A stretch of DNA of 64,000 nucleotides from Gelidibacter sp035515035. GTDB lineage: Bacteria > Bacteroidota > Bacteroidia > Flavobacteriales > Flavobacteriaceae. The stretch's first letter is position 1, and every line of letters starts with the position of its first letter. Below, piece after piece: positions 50,528-60,380 of the stretch. The notes under the pieces were generated by a model, which was given only the letters and a program-made list of their open reading frames with translations, did no database searches and was not told the DNA's origin. The position numbers and the translations under genes are program-made. Location: positions 17,424 through 81,423 of the forward strand of contig NZ_DATJCA010000021.1 in NCBI RefSeq assembly GCF_035515035.1. Reading direction: 5' to 3'.

Positions 50528-51829
50528 CTAGTTTTTTGCAGTTCCTTCTTTACCTTTCACTTCTATCTTATCACCAGGATTCAATGTTTTGGAGACCACA
50601 TTATAAGGGCCAGTGATGATCACGTCGCCTGCCTGCAATCCCGATAATATTTCAATATTGGCATCATCTTGGATGCCTGTTTTTACAACTCTTAATTTGG
50701 CCTCATCGTTACTTTTGACAAACACACATTCAAATTTTTCTTCACTGCCAACTCTTTGAAATGCAGCTTCACTATCGCTCTCGTCCTTGGCAACGGGTTG
50801 TTTAACGGAAGAGGTATCTGTTTTAATTACAATGGCACTTATTGGAACACTTACCACTCCTTTTCGCTGTTTAGTAATAATATCGACGGTAGCAGTCATC
50901 CCAGGTCTGAACGGAGAAAAGTTCTCACCTTTGCCCTCCATTAAATCTTGATAAGACTCTTCAAGTATTCTAACCTTTACCTTAAAATTTGTGACTTGAT
51001 CTGCCGTAAGCGTTCCAGCCGCAGAATTAGCAATTGCTGTAACAACACCTTTGAATTCCTTTCTCAAATAAGCATCTACTTCAACAATGGCGGAATCTCC
51101 AACCTGGACTTTAACTATATCATTCTCATTGACATCAATTTCAACTTCCATATTGTTTAAATTGGCCACCCTTAAAATCTCTGTACCCGCCATTTGTTGC
51201 GTTCCCACAACACGTTCTCCCAATTCCACATCCAATTTAGAAATGGTACCGCTCATAGGGGCATAAATGGTGGTCCTGTTCAAATTATCTCGAGCCTCAC
51301 TTACAGATGCGCTAGCACTTTGAACATTATAATATGCTGATTGGCGTGTGGCCTGCGCAATTTCATAGGCAGAAACTGCCTTGTCCCATTCTGATTTTGA
51401 GATAATACCCTTTTCGAAAAGTTGCTTGTTCCGATCATAGCTTAGCTTAGCTTCTCTCAGGGAAGCTTCAGCTTGCTCTAACCCCGCTTTTATATTCTGA
51501 TAGGTGGCCTGACTTCTGTTTACTGCCGATTGAATGAGGTCAGGATTGACTCTTACCAACAAGTCACCTTTATTGACCTGCTGACCTTCCTTGAAAGGGA
51601 GATCTATGATTTCTCCAGATACTTCACTGGAAATTTTCACTTCAATCTCTGGCTGAATTTTACCTGTTGCAGAAACTTTCTCCACAATATCCATTAGCGT
51701 TACTTTCTGAGTCTCGACCTCTTTAAAGTTCCCGGAATTACCAAACCAACCCGCATTTTTTCCTACAATCAATACCAAGATTAGGAGTACTACTGCGGAT
51801 ATTAATATTATTACTGTTTTTTTGCTCAT
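50528..51829 (-). CDS. Periplasmic adaptor (HlyD/MacA family) 2
   Basis: 433 residues. Inner-membrane anchor near 5-25. Lipoyl half-domains appear as VSATGKIQPEIEVKISSEVSGEIIDLPFKEGQQVNKGDLLVRV and TIYAPMSGTISKLDVELGERV. A long alpha-hairpin (about 100-195) meets TolC; beta-barrel and membrane-proximal domains follow. Joins the ABC permeases to TolC for efflux or export. Second of two adaptors in this operon, on the far side of the TolC gene. Confidence 0.9.
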   Translation of the reverse strand: MSKKTVIILISAVVLLILVLIVGKNAGWFGNSGNFKEVETQKVTLMDIVEKVSATGKIQPEIEVKISSEVSGEIIDLPFKEGQQVNKGDLLVRVNPDLIQSAVNRSQATYQNIKAGLEQAEASLREAKLSYDRNKQLFEKGIISKSEWDKAVSAYEIAQATRQSAYYNVQSASASVSEARDNLNRTTIYAPMSGTISKLDVELGERVVGTQQMAGTEILRVANLNNMEVEIDVNENDIVKVQVGDSAIVEVDAYLRKEFKGVVTAIANSAAGTLTADQVTNFKVKVRILEESYQDLMEGKGENFSPFRPGMTATVDIITKQRKGVVSVPISAIVIKTDTSSVKQPVAKDESDSEAAFQRVGSEEKFECVFVKSNDEAKLRVVKTGIQDDANIEILSGLQAGDVIITGPYNVVSKTLNPGDKIEVKGKEGTAKN

Positions 51830-51878
51830 AACGGTTAGTTTACTGGTTGTGCTCTATGTATTGATAAATCATCGATAA

Positions 51879-53321
51879 TTAAAATTTCAACTCCATCGCA
51901 GGAATTCCAAAATATAGCTCAAGTACTTTTAATTTGAAAATATAGTCATATTTAGCGCGATTAAGTTCAATTTGGGCATTATCAAATTTTACTTTGGATT
52001 GACTGAACTCAAAAGCATTGGTAAATCCAACATCATAGCGCTCTTTAGCGTAATTATAGGCCAATTCCTGTGATTCCAGAGCCGATTGTGCAGCTTCATA
52101 TGATTTAAAGGCTCCTTTGGCATCCACATAAGCCTGATAGACGGTAGATTCCAAATCTAATTGTGCCTGTTCCAATTGATTTTTACTACGTTCTAGATTA
52201 ATCTGATTTCTCTTCACATTACTTTTGACAGAAAAACCATTTAGTATAGGGATGTTTAAAGAGAACCCATAAGAAATACCATCATTTTGCGACAGCTGAT
52301 CAATAAATGGATCGGCGCCAACTTTTCTGGTGATGGTGTTGGGAAATTCACCAATTACCGATTGTCCTGTATCTTCCACCACTCCTATTTCTCTTAGAAT
52401 TACCGGATTGTTTGGATCAATATCCTGAATAAATGACGCCGAATTGGAGAATCTCGTGTCATATCCAAAAAAGGCTTGTAGCGTTGGGTAATAAGCACTT
52501 TTTGCAATTTGTACATCCTTTTCAGCAAGCGCGACATTTTGCTCAGCAATTTTGATCTCAGCTCTATTTTCTTTTGCACTTTCAATAACATCAAAAACGC
52601 TTTTCTCGGAGATGCCTTCATCAACGATATCATAACCCTCATCTTCGATATCAAAATTTTGATAATCCTTAATCATTAAAAGCTGCGCCAAACTGATCAA
52701 AGATACCTGCACCGCATTTTCGGCATTGACGATTGCCTGTCTTTCACTGGCATCATTGGCTCTAATTTCAAGAATGTCACCTTCTGGCAAAACCCCTGCA
52801 TCCACCAACTCTTGCGTTCTTTTTAATTGATCTTTAGTAATTGAGTTTTGCGAGGTTAAAACCGTAAGGTTGGCCTTATTGAGAATCACTTGCAGGTAAT
52901 TGTTTGCCACAAACAATGAAATATCATCCTCCATCTTGGTCAATCGGAACTGAGCCGCCATTTTAGATATTTTGGCCCGTTGTACCTCTTTAAAATTCCT
53001 AAGTCCGTCAAATAACGTATAACCAACGCTCACCCTTCCTGAAGCCGATAAAAACGTGGTAGTCTGTGCGTTGTTGGTCAATGGATTAAAACCTAATCCG
53101 GTGTTTTCTGAGACGTTTGCCCCCATACTCACCTGTGGCACAAAATTACCAATAGCCTGTAAGTTTTCTATATCCGTCAGCTCCAAATCCAATAGACTTT
53201 GTTTTACGGAGATATTGTTTTCTAAAGCATGGGCCACACATTCTTTGAGGGTCCATTTTTTAACTTGTGCCTGAGAGGTTACTGCTATTAGGACAAGAAC
53301 TATAAGAATTGATTTTTTCAT
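51879..53321 (-). CDS. TolC-family outer-membrane efflux channel
   Basis: 480 residues. Signal peptide (MKKSILIVLVLIAVTSQAQ), then two outer-membrane efflux domain repeats starting WTLKECVAHALENNISVKQ. Long coiled helices, with the second repeat near 260-470 (SVFDVIESAKENRAEIKIAEQNVALAEKDV). Forms the trimeric exit duct. Placed between the two adaptor genes. Confidence 0.93.
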   Translation of the reverse strand: MKKSILIVLVLIAVTSQAQVKKWTLKECVAHALENNISVKQSLLDLELTDIENLQAIGNFVPQVSMGANVSENTGLGFNPLTNNAQTTTFLSASGRVSVGYTLFDGLRNFKEVQRAKISKMAAQFRLTKMEDDISLFVANNYLQVILNKANLTVLTSQNSITKDQLKRTQELVDAGVLPEGDILEIRANDASERQAIVNAENAVQVSLISLAQLLMIKDYQNFDIEDEGYDIVDEGISEKSVFDVIESAKENRAEIKIAEQNVALAEKDVQIAKSAYYPTLQAFFGYDTRFSNSASFIQDIDPNNPVILREIGVVEDTGQSVIGEFPNTITRKVGADPFIDQLSQNDGISYGFSLNIPILNGFSVKSNVKRNQINLERSKNQLEQAQLDLESTVYQAYVDAKGAFKSYEAAQSALESQELAYNYAKERYDVGFTNAFEFSQSKVKFDNAQIELNRAKYDYIFKLKVLELYFGIPAMELKF

Positions 53322-53371
53322 AATTAAAATATAAGTCTATCGATTATTTAAAGTGTTACACCTAAAATGGA

Positions 53372-54535
53372 TTATTTCTTTTTAGCATAATCTGGAATGC
53401 CTTGAACTTGATTCCAAACCTTTATTTTATCCGATTTATTAATGCCGCTTTTGACCTGAACGAAGATGCCATCACTAATACCCAATTCAAGATCGCGACG
53501 TTCAAATTTTTGATCGCCTACCATAACCTCTACAAAGGGTTTTTGGGTTTGAGAATCAAATTGCACCAAAGCTTCGTTAATAGCCAAAACATTTTCCGCT
53601 CGTTCTAAAATAATGGACGCATTTGCACTTAACCCAGCTCTAATAAAGATCGAATCAATAGATTTTAAAGTGCCTTTAATCTCAAATTGAATCGCCCCAT
53701 TTTCAGCCACACCTTTAGGAGCAATATAATCCAATACCGCATCAAATTTTTTGTCTTCAATGGCACCAACGGTAATTTCAAGTGGCAGACCTTCCTTAAT
53801 TTTTCCCACCTCGCTTTCATCAACCTTACCTTCAAAAATCATTTTTTTAACATCCGCCAAGGAGGCAATTGAGGTCCCTTCATTAAAATTATTGGCTTCA
53901 ATGACCTGATTTCCTTCTTTTACTGGCACATCCAACACCATCCCTGATACTGTTGCTCTCACCTGGGTCTGTGCGATATTGCCCAATCCACTTGTAGTAC
54001 CTGTTTTGACGATATCATAATTTTGACGTGAAGAATTCAAGTTGATTTCCGCTTGTTCCACACTTTGTTTAGTTTGCAGATAGGTGTTTTTAATACCTTC
54101 AAAATCGTTTGCTGAAATTACACCTTTGTCAAACAATGCCTTTTGGCGATCGTAATTAGTTTGTTGGGTCTGTAAATTTATTTTAGCAGTTTGCAATGCG
54201 GTCTGGTTTGAAGATATATTATTCTTAGCACTCGTTAACGAGGATACATTAGGAATCACACGAATTTGGGCAATCAAATCACCTGCGTTAACATACTCAC
54301 CCGCCTCTATAAATACTTCTTCAATCACCCCAGAAATATTCGATTTAATAAGCACTTCATCTTTAGGTACAATATTTCCTGTAGCGACTGTTTTTACCAC
54401 AATAGTTTTCATCACCGGGATTTCCGTGGTGTAGGATATAGGATCTTCCTGATTTTTTCTCCACAAATAAATTAAGGCAATTGCAAACACTGCAACGATA
54501 ATTCCTAAAATAATGACTGTTGTTGTTCTTTTCAT
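53372..54535 (-). CDS. Periplasmic adaptor (HlyD/MacA family) 1
   Basis: 387 residues. Membrane anchor near 5-24 (TVIILGIIVAVFAIALIYLW), lipoyl half-domain VATGNIVPKDEVLIKSNISGVIEEVFIEAGEYVNAGDLIAQI, alpha-hairpin about 98-180, second lipoyl half QVRATVSGMVLDVPVKEG, then beta barrel. Similar to but shorter than the second adaptor. Its first codons lie within an 89-base tandem duplication that extends upstream. Confidence 0.9.
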   Translation of the reverse strand: MKRTTTVIILGIIVAVFAIALIYLWRKNQEDPISYTTEIPVMKTIVVKTVATGNIVPKDEVLIKSNISGVIEEVFIEAGEYVNAGDLIAQIRVIPNVSSLTSAKNNISSNQTALQTAKINLQTQQTNYDRQKALFDKGVISANDFEGIKNTYLQTKQSVEQAEINLNSSRQNYDIVKTGTTSGLGNIAQTQVRATVSGMVLDVPVKEGNQVIEANNFNEGTSIASLADVKKMIFEGKVDESEVGKIKEGLPLEITVGAIEDKKFDAVLDYIAPKGVAENGAIQFEIKGTLKSIDSIFIRAGLSANASIILERAENVLAINEALVQFDSQTQKPFVEVMVGDQKFERRDLELGISDGIFVQVKSGINKSDKIKVWNQVQGIPDYAKKK

Positions 54536-54719
54536 TTGGTATTAGTTATTATTATTTAATGGTCAAATGGTGCACCTCAAAAATGATATGGCATAAATAC
54601 TTTATAATTGCAGAGGTGGTTCATTTGGTATTAGTTATTATTATTTAATGGTCTAATGGTACACCTCAAAGATTACTTGGAATAAAAACTCTATTAATTA
54701 AGCTGTGGTTCATTTGATG
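54531..54719. repeat. 89-base imperfect tandem duplication upstream of adaptor 1
   Basis: 54531-54581 and 54620-54670 match at 49 of 51 bases, offset 89. A third short copy (GTGGTTCATTTG) appears near 54705-54716. The first copy overlaps the adaptor's start codon. Confidence 0.85.
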
Positions 54720-54734
54720 TGATTTTTATAGGAT

Positions 54735-55994
54735 TTATTCTATTCTTAATGCGTCAACCGGTTTCATTTTAGTGGCACTATTAGCGGGAATCAATCCTGC
54801 CAGCAATCCAGACACTACAAGTATAAAAAGGGCAATAAAGACAACCGACATACTTACACTCGGATTTGCAAAATTTTCAACCGGACCGTTCATGTCCAAA
54901 GCATAATTAAGCCCCCAAATAACCGCAGCAGCAAAAGAAATACCTACCATTCCTGATAAAATGGTAAGAATTAAGCTTTCCTGCAAAACTTGAGATTTGA
55001 TCGTCCATGGTGAGGCTCCCAAAGCTCTCCTTACCCCAATTTCTTTGGTACGCTCCTTTACTACGATGAGCATAATATTACTTATTCCTATTATCCCAGA
55101 CATTAACACGAGCGCACCCACAAAATAACCCACAAAGCTCAAAATGGAAAACAGGCCATTGACTCGCCCAAAAGCTTCAGAAAGATCAAAATTACCAATA
55201 GCACGCTCATCTTCAGGATGTACTTTGCGTCGGTTCTTTAAACTTTCCAGTATTTGCGGTTTAAGCGTTGTAATATTTGTACCATCATGCGCCGTTACGG
55301 CCAACCATCCAACATTATCGGCAAAATTAAAGGCCTGGCCGAAAGACGTAAAAGGCAAAAAAATAGTATTGGCATCTTCCTCTTTATCGCCTTGGCTATT
55401 GCTCACTTTAAAGGTACCTATCACCATAAAATTGACGCCGTTGATCTTGATATAGGTTCCTAAAACTTCCTCTCCCTTATCATACATCGTTTTTACCACA
55501 CCTGTTCCTATAACGCATACCTTTCTCTTGGCATTTATATCAGAATAGCTCACAAAACGGCCCTGAATGATATCCATGGGCTGTTGTTTTATAAATTCCG
55601 GATAATCGCCATTGACTTGAAAAGCTCCGGTTTTTGTGCCTCTAATGACATTATTGGCGCCACTATAGCCTCCTAATTGATTGCGGGGAGATACATATTT
55701 GAGTTGTGGAAAATCGTTTTTCAAACTAGCAACATCATCCAATTTAAAATTGAAACGCCGTCCTTTAGGCAAGCCCTTATAAGGTTTTGAGGTTTGTTGA
55801 GTCCATATAAACATGGAATTGGTAGCAAAATTGCCAAAATCTGCGGTCACCCCATTTTTGAGTCCGTTGGTCAAGGCCAATAAGAGCACCAAGATGGTGA
55901 TGCCCCAAAACACACCAAACGCAGTCAAAAAAGTTCTGAACTTATTCGCATTTAAAGCTTCCAATATTTCGTCCCAACGGTCTCTGCTAAACAT
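54735..55994 (-). CDS. MacB-type ABC permease 2
   Basis: 419 residues. N-terminal membrane helix (FLTAFGVFWGITILVLLLALTNG), a MacB periplasmic core domain (about 45-270) and three C-terminal FtsX-type helices (about 285-410), with the signature IMLIVVKERTKEIGVRRALGASPWTI. No ATPase domain; it would use the ATPase encoded first in the operon. Starts 2 bases after the stop of permease 1. Confidence 0.92.
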   Translation of the reverse strand: MFSRDRWDEILEALNANKFRTFLTAFGVFWGITILVLLLALTNGLKNGVTADFGNFATNSMFIWTQQTSKPYKGLPKGRRFNFKLDDVASLKNDFPQLKYVSPRNQLGGYSGANNVIRGTKTGAFQVNGDYPEFIKQQPMDIIQGRFVSYSDINAKRKVCVIGTGVVKTMYDKGEEVLGTYIKINGVNFMVIGTFKVSNSQGDKEEDANTIFLPFTSFGQAFNFADNVGWLAVTAHDGTNITTLKPQILESLKNRRKVHPEDERAIGNFDLSEAFGRVNGLFSILSFVGYFVGALVLMSGIIGISNIMLIVVKERTKEIGVRRALGASPWTIKSQVLQESLILTILSGMVGISFAAAVIWGLNYALDMNGPVENFANPSVSMSVVFIALFILVVSGLLAGLIPANSATKMKPVDALRIE

Positions 55995-55995
55995 A

Positions 55996-57240
55996 TTATT
56001 CGTCTCTTAGTGCTACAATAGGTTTAATTTTTGCCGCGCGGTACGCTGGGATAAATCCGGCAATGGCTCCTGCAAACACCAACACAAAAACAGTGGTCAA
56101 TGCAGTATTAAAATCAACTTGTGGATATTTTATAAAGTCACTTTCTATAAGCGGTCCGACAATTTCGAGTAGTCCAAGCCCCGCAATAAGTCCAAAGAGT
56201 CCAGAGAACATGGTTACAAAAATGGATTCTTGTAGAATCATCACTACAATAGACATGGGAACTGCGCCCAAAGCTTTACGAATGCCGATTTCCTTGGTCC
56301 GTTCCTTGACAATAATGAGCATAATATTCCCCACTCCAACTACTCCGGCAATGATGGTACCAATACCTACAAACCAAAACACCGCTTTAATGGTATCCAC
56401 CAAAGAGTAGATTTTTCTTGCTTCTTCCAGCGTGTTATTCACATTAATTGCACTAATATCATCCGGAGCAATAATGTGTGTTTGCTTTAGGTCATTTTCA
56501 ATACCCAAAGAAATTTGTTCGGAAAGCTTCACGGCGTCGTCAAAATTATCGGACATCTTTACGGTGTAGGTCATGTTCCTGATGTCATTTCCACCGTTAA
56601 ATGCTTTTTGCGCCGTAGTAATGGGCATCATTACTTTACTTTCGTCCCGTTCTCCTCCTGGATCGTAAAAGACACCAATCACCTTAAAATTTATTCCATA
56701 AAGCGAAATATCCTTGTTAATTGGATCTTCACCCTTAAACAAATCTTGGCTCACTTTATTTCCGATGACCGCCACCTTTTTGGCACCCATGACATCTGAG
56801 TGATTCAAAAAACGTCCTTGGCTAATATCGGCGTTTTCAATAAATTGGTTGTCTGGCAAAACGCCTTGAATTCTATAATTGCCAGATTCATTTTTATAAT
56901 TGACCAAACCACCCCAAATGGTATAAAATGGCGATTTGTATTCTAAGTGATCATCGTATTTATTAACAATGGCAGTGAAGTCTTGATTTTTTAGCTGAAT
57001 GCGGCGTCCGGGATTTAATCCTTTATATTCTTTGGTGGTGACCCCTGTCCACACCGAAATACTATTGGCAGCATCACGTTCAAATTGGGAGGTGACGCCA
57101 TTTTGGATTCCAGAACTAAAACCGAGAAGAATGACTAAAATAAAAATACCAGACGCAACAGATAGTCCAGTTAGGAAGGTGCGGAGCTTATTTTTACTTA
57201 AACTTTCAAAAATTTCCTGCCAACGTTCAATATTAAACAT
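55996..57240 (-). CDS. MacB-type ABC permease 1
   Basis: 414 residues with the same layout as the neighbouring permease: an N-terminal helix (LRTFLTGLSVASGIFILVILLGF), a periplasmic core domain and FtsX helices with IMLIIVKERTKEIGIRKALGAVP. The two permeases are diverged paralogues and probably form a heterodimer. Its start overlaps the ATPase gene by 8 bases. Confidence 0.92.
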   Translation of the reverse strand: MFNIERWQEIFESLSKNKLRTFLTGLSVASGIFILVILLGFSSGIQNGVTSQFERDAANSISVWTGVTTKEYKGLNPGRRIQLKNQDFTAIVNKYDDHLEYKSPFYTIWGGLVNYKNESGNYRIQGVLPDNQFIENADISQGRFLNHSDVMGAKKVAVIGNKVSQDLFKGEDPINKDISLYGINFKVIGVFYDPGGERDESKVMMPITTAQKAFNGGNDIRNMTYTVKMSDNFDDAVKLSEQISLGIENDLKQTHIIAPDDISAINVNNTLEEARKIYSLVDTIKAVFWFVGIGTIIAGVVGVGNIMLIIVKERTKEIGIRKALGAVPMSIVVMILQESIFVTMFSGLFGLIAGLGLLEIVGPLIESDFIKYPQVDFNTALTTVFVLVFAGAIAGFIPAYRAAKIKPIVALRDE

Positions 57241-57934
57241 ACTGATTAGCCCTTACTTGTTCCACGAAATTATCATCAATGATCACACCGTCCTTTAAAT
57301 TGACAATACGCTTGGTCATATTGGCAATGTCAGGTTCATGTGTGACTATCAAAATGGTTTTTCCGTCATCATTAATGCCTTGGATAAGTTCCATGACTTC
57401 ATGGGAGGTTTTGGTATCTAGAGCACCAGTAGGCTCATCCGCTAGCAATACTTTTGGATCACTTGCCAAAGCTCTCGCAATTGCCACCCGTTGTTTTTGT
57501 CCACCGGAAAGCTCGTTGGGCAAATGGTGAGACCATGGCGCCAATCCTACTTTATCGAGATAATGCATTGCTTTTTCTACCCGTTCTTTACGGTTGACAC
57601 CTTGGTAATATAACGGCAACGCAACATTGTCTAAAGCCGACTTATAATTAATGAGATTGAAAGATTGAAAGATGAAACCTAAAAATTTGTTTCTGTAGTT
57701 TGCTGCGATTTTTTCATTAAGATTCTTAATCGGGACGTTATCAAGCGTATATGATCCTTCATCAGCTTCGTCCAACATGCCCAAAATATTTAACAACGTC
57801 GATTTACCTGACCCTGAAGATCCCATTATGGAAACTAATTCGCCTTCTTTGACGTCAAAATTGATCCCTTTTAACACATGAAGTGAATTTGCGCCCATGT
57901 GATAGGATTTATGTAAATCTTTTATTTGTATCAT
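57233..57934 (-). CDS. ABC transporter ATPase (MacB/LolD type)
   Basis: 233 residues. Walker A GSSGSGKST near 39, Q-loop FIFQSFNLI, signature LSGGQKQRVAIARAL near 142, Walker B VLLADEPTGALD near 163, H-loop VTHEPD. Energises the two permeases. First gene of a six-gene unit: ATPase, permease 1, permease 2, adaptor 1, TolC, adaptor 2. Confidence 0.95.
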   Translation of the reverse strand: MIQIKDLHKSYHMGANSLHVLKGINFDVKEGELVSIMGSSGSGKSTLLNILGMLDEADEGSYTLDNVPIKNLNEKIAANYRNKFLGFIFQSFNLINYKSALDNVALPLYYQGVNRKERVEKAMHYLDKVGLAPWSHHLPNELSGGQKQRVAIARALASDPKVLLADEPTGALDTKTSHEVMELIQGINDDGKTILIVTHEPDIANMTKRIVNLKDGVIIDDNFVEQVRANQYV

Positions 57935-58064
57935 ATTAAGACGGTTGGTTATGCAATGTTACATAAAACAAGGCATGAAGTATATTAACGAATTGTTAAG
58001 ACTTATCTTGAATATGTACTAATAAGACTCAAAAGGAGATCAATTGTTACAGAAACAGTACTTT

Positions 58065-58295
58065 TTATACGTTTTTCTTTTTATAAAATTTTGTGTACAT
58101 AACGACACCCATTCCGGCGACTAAGACATAAGGGATGACCATTAAATACACGATCCCATCATTGACACCCTTTGCAGTAGATTGCCCATCTTCACTTTCC
58201 AAAACCGCACGGCACATGGCACACTGGGCGTTTGTTGAGAAAAAGGTAAACAGTGAAAACAATATAAAAAAGACTCGAACTTTCATTTTAGACAT
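58065..58295 (-). CDS. Small membrane protein at the end of the oxidase assembly cluster
   Basis: 76 residues. Signal peptide (VRVFFILFSLFTFFSTNAQ), then a QCAMCRAVLES motif with a CxxC pair immediately after the cleavage site, and one membrane helix (IVYLMVIPYVLVAGMGVVMY). Overlaps the DUF420 gene by 8 bases. The CxxC placement suggests metal handling or thiol exchange during oxidase assembly (inference from context). Confidence 0.8.
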   Translation of the reverse strand: MSKMKVRVFFILFSLFTFFSTNAQCAMCRAVLESEDGQSTAKGVNDGIVYLMVIPYVLVAGMGVVMYTKFYKKKNV

Positions 58296-58833
58296 AATAA
58301 GGTGAAATCATAATATAAACAATCACTCCAGAAATTGCAACATATAGCCATAATGGAAATGTAATGCGTGCTATCTTTTTATGGCGTTCAATATTATTGG
58401 TGATGGCACGTACATAGGTGATCAAGACAAATGGAATGATTACGATTGATAATAAAATGTGTGAAATTAGCACTGCAAAATAAACATATCTCAACACACC
58501 CTCACCTCCATATGAGGTAGAATCACTGGTCATATGATACGCTATATACATTAATAAAAATACAATTGAACATCCAATTGCTGTAGTCATCAAAGTTTTA
58601 TGTAGCGTAATGTTCTTGTTTTTAATGGCCCAAAAGGCAACCAGTAATAGTAAGGCGGTCAATCCATTAATCGTCGCATAAATAGGTGGCAGGAACGTTA
58701 GTGGTTCCACCTCAAAACCTAAGTCTCTCAAGTTGACGCCAAATAGTGCCCCTACTATCAATGGGATGGCAATGGAAAGAATGACAATCCACTTATTATA
58801 TTTCTTTTCTGCCGCTCTATTTATCGTTTCCAT
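58288..58833 (-). CDS. DUF420 membrane protein (CtaM-like)
   Basis: 181 residues from ATG 58833 (METINRAAEKKYNKW); the longer frame to 58872 would overlap SCO heavily. Five hydrophobic segments with conserved His residues in the HKTLMTTAIG, AYHMTSDSTSYGGEG and SHILLSIV contexts. DUF420 proteins such as CtaM in Bacillus are needed to make active haem-copper oxidase. The start shares one base with the SCO stop. Confidence 0.9.
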   Translation of the reverse strand: METINRAAEKKYNKWIVILSIAIPLIVGALFGVNLRDLGFEVEPLTFLPPIYATINGLTALLLLVAFWAIKNKNITLHKTLMTTAIGCSIVFLLMYIAYHMTSDSTSYGGEGVLRYVYFAVLISHILLSIVIIPFVLITYVRAITNNIERHKKIARITFPLWLYVAISGVIVYIMISPYYV

Positions 58834-59591
58834 TATTCCTTTAACAACTTTGCAATATCTTGTTTTAACCAAGTAATCTGCTGCTCCATACCTACCTCAT
58901 CCACCTTTTCTTCTTCTGAAATGATACCGTTATAATAGATTATTGGGCTTCCTTGAGCGTCAGATCTTGATCTTATAAAACCATTTTTATCAATAAGCGC
59001 AAAATTACCTGAATGCTCAAATCCACCTTCTGCACTTTCATCTTTCGCGGTATACAGGTAGAAACCTTCATTGGCCAATTTATAGATTTCATCCACATCA
59101 CCAGTCATCAAATGCCAATTAGGGCTAGTAATGCCATTGCTATCTGCGTAGGTTTTCAAAACTTCTGGCGTATCAATATGTGGTGTTATGGAAAACGATG
59201 CAATGCCGAAATTCTTTTCATTTTGAAATGCATTTTGGATTTCCACCATATTGGCGTTCATTTTTGGGCAAATGCTGGGACAGGTTGTAAAAAAGAATTC
59301 AAGGACATATACCTTTCCTTCATAATCTCTATTGGAAACAGTGTTTCCATTTTGATCTATAAAACTGAATTCAGGGACCTTTTTTTTAACCCCATTAATT
59401 TCAATAAATTGTAAATCGGATAGGTTTCCTGGTCTTTTTTTTGGATTCAGATTAATGTCCTCACTTCTACTTTCATCTCTTACAACATCTTTATTGCTGA
59501 TCCGATCAATTATTTTTGGAACAAAGTAAATTCCAAATAAAAGAATGATAAACGACACTCCTACATAAGAATAACTAGTCTTCTTGCTCAT
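58833..59591 (-). CDS. SCO1/SenC-family copper chaperone
   Basis: 252 residues. Membrane anchor near 9-28, thioredoxin-like domain with copper ligands Cys104 and Cys108 in TTCPSICPKM and a His in FEHSGNFALID near 193. Delivers copper to the CuA centre of cytochrome oxidase. Overlaps the preceding gene by 17 bases and the next by 1, so translation is coupled. Confidence 0.94.
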   Translation of the reverse strand: MSKKTSYSYVGVSFIILLFGIYFVPKIIDRISNKDVVRDESRSEDINLNPKKRPGNLSDLQFIEINGVKKKVPEFSFIDQNGNTVSNRDYEGKVYVLEFFFTTCPSICPKMNANMVEIQNAFQNEKNFGIASFSITPHIDTPEVLKTYADSNGITSPNWHLMTGDVDEIYKLANEGFYLYTAKDESAEGGFEHSGNFALIDKNGFIRSRSDAQGSPIIYYNGIISEEEKVDEVGMEQQITWLKQDIAKLLKE

Positions 59592-60288
59592 TATTAATAC
59601 CTTTTAAATCGTTAGCACGTCGTGTTGAGGAGTCAAAATTCCCCTTGCGCTTTTCTCTATATTCTGTAAACAACACGCGTATATCTTCACTCATTTTATT
59701 TTTTATTATCGCAACTTCCACACAGTCGTAGGAGGTCAAATCATAAACAATAGCGCTCTTCTCTCTTTCCTTATCCGTTCTATCGTCCAAACGTCCGCGT
59801 TGGTTAAGGTCTGCATCAACAATAAATACTCGAGAAGTTGAAAGGTCTTCATCCAATGGAAATTCCGATTTTAGACTTCCATAAATCTTTTGTATTTCAT
59901 CTTCCTCTAAAAAAACGAAATGCCAGTATTTTAGATCTTCATGAGATTCAATTTCTTTCTTAAGTGCAGGAAGATCTGATTTTGCTTCAGGAGACATGAT
60001 GGTTACAATCTGAAATCTTTTAAATCCCTTGAACTTATTATAGATGAGTTCCTTTAAATTAGATGCAGCTGTGGCCCTCGCCATTGGGGTTTTTCCAAAA
60101 AAAGCCAATACGGTAATGTGGTCTTGAAGTTCTAAATCGGTGTTTGAAGCAATATCAAGAACGTTTTCCTTTACAACATCAAGCGCGATATAATTGTGTT
60201 TTGCTGGATAAAGCATCAAAAGAAACGCTACTGGAAGGAAAAACAGTACAATTAGAACTGAATAGCGTTTAACAAGTTTTTTATTCAT
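59575..60288 (-). CDS. Membrane-anchored protein of the oxidase cluster, thioredoxin-like fold suspected
   Basis: 237 residues. N-terminal anchor (YSVLIVLFFLPVAFLLMLY, about 9-27), then a soluble domain with the alternation ITVLAFFGKTPMARATAASNL ... FQIVTIMSPEA ... RVFIVDADLNQRGRLDDRTD, which resembles a SCO/thioredoxin fold but has no Cys pair. It overlaps SCO by 17 bases. Its role in oxidase assembly is inferred from position only. Confidence 0.78.
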   Translation of the reverse strand: MNKKLVKRYSVLIVLFFLPVAFLLMLYPAKHNYIALDVVKENVLDIASNTDLELQDHITVLAFFGKTPMARATAASNLKELIYNKFKGFKRFQIVTIMSPEAKSDLPALKKEIESHEDLKYWHFVFLEEDEIQKIYGSLKSEFPLDEDLSTSRVFIVDADLNQRGRLDDRTDKEREKSAIVYDLTSYDCVEVAIIKNKMSEDIRVLFTEYREKRKGNFDSSTRRANDLKGINNEQED

Positions 60289-60380
60289 TTAAAATGATTT
60301 GCATGATTAAGACTCTTCAATTATGCATATTTACTCAATAAATACACGCTGAATTACACAAGTGCAAAAATAAAAAAGAC

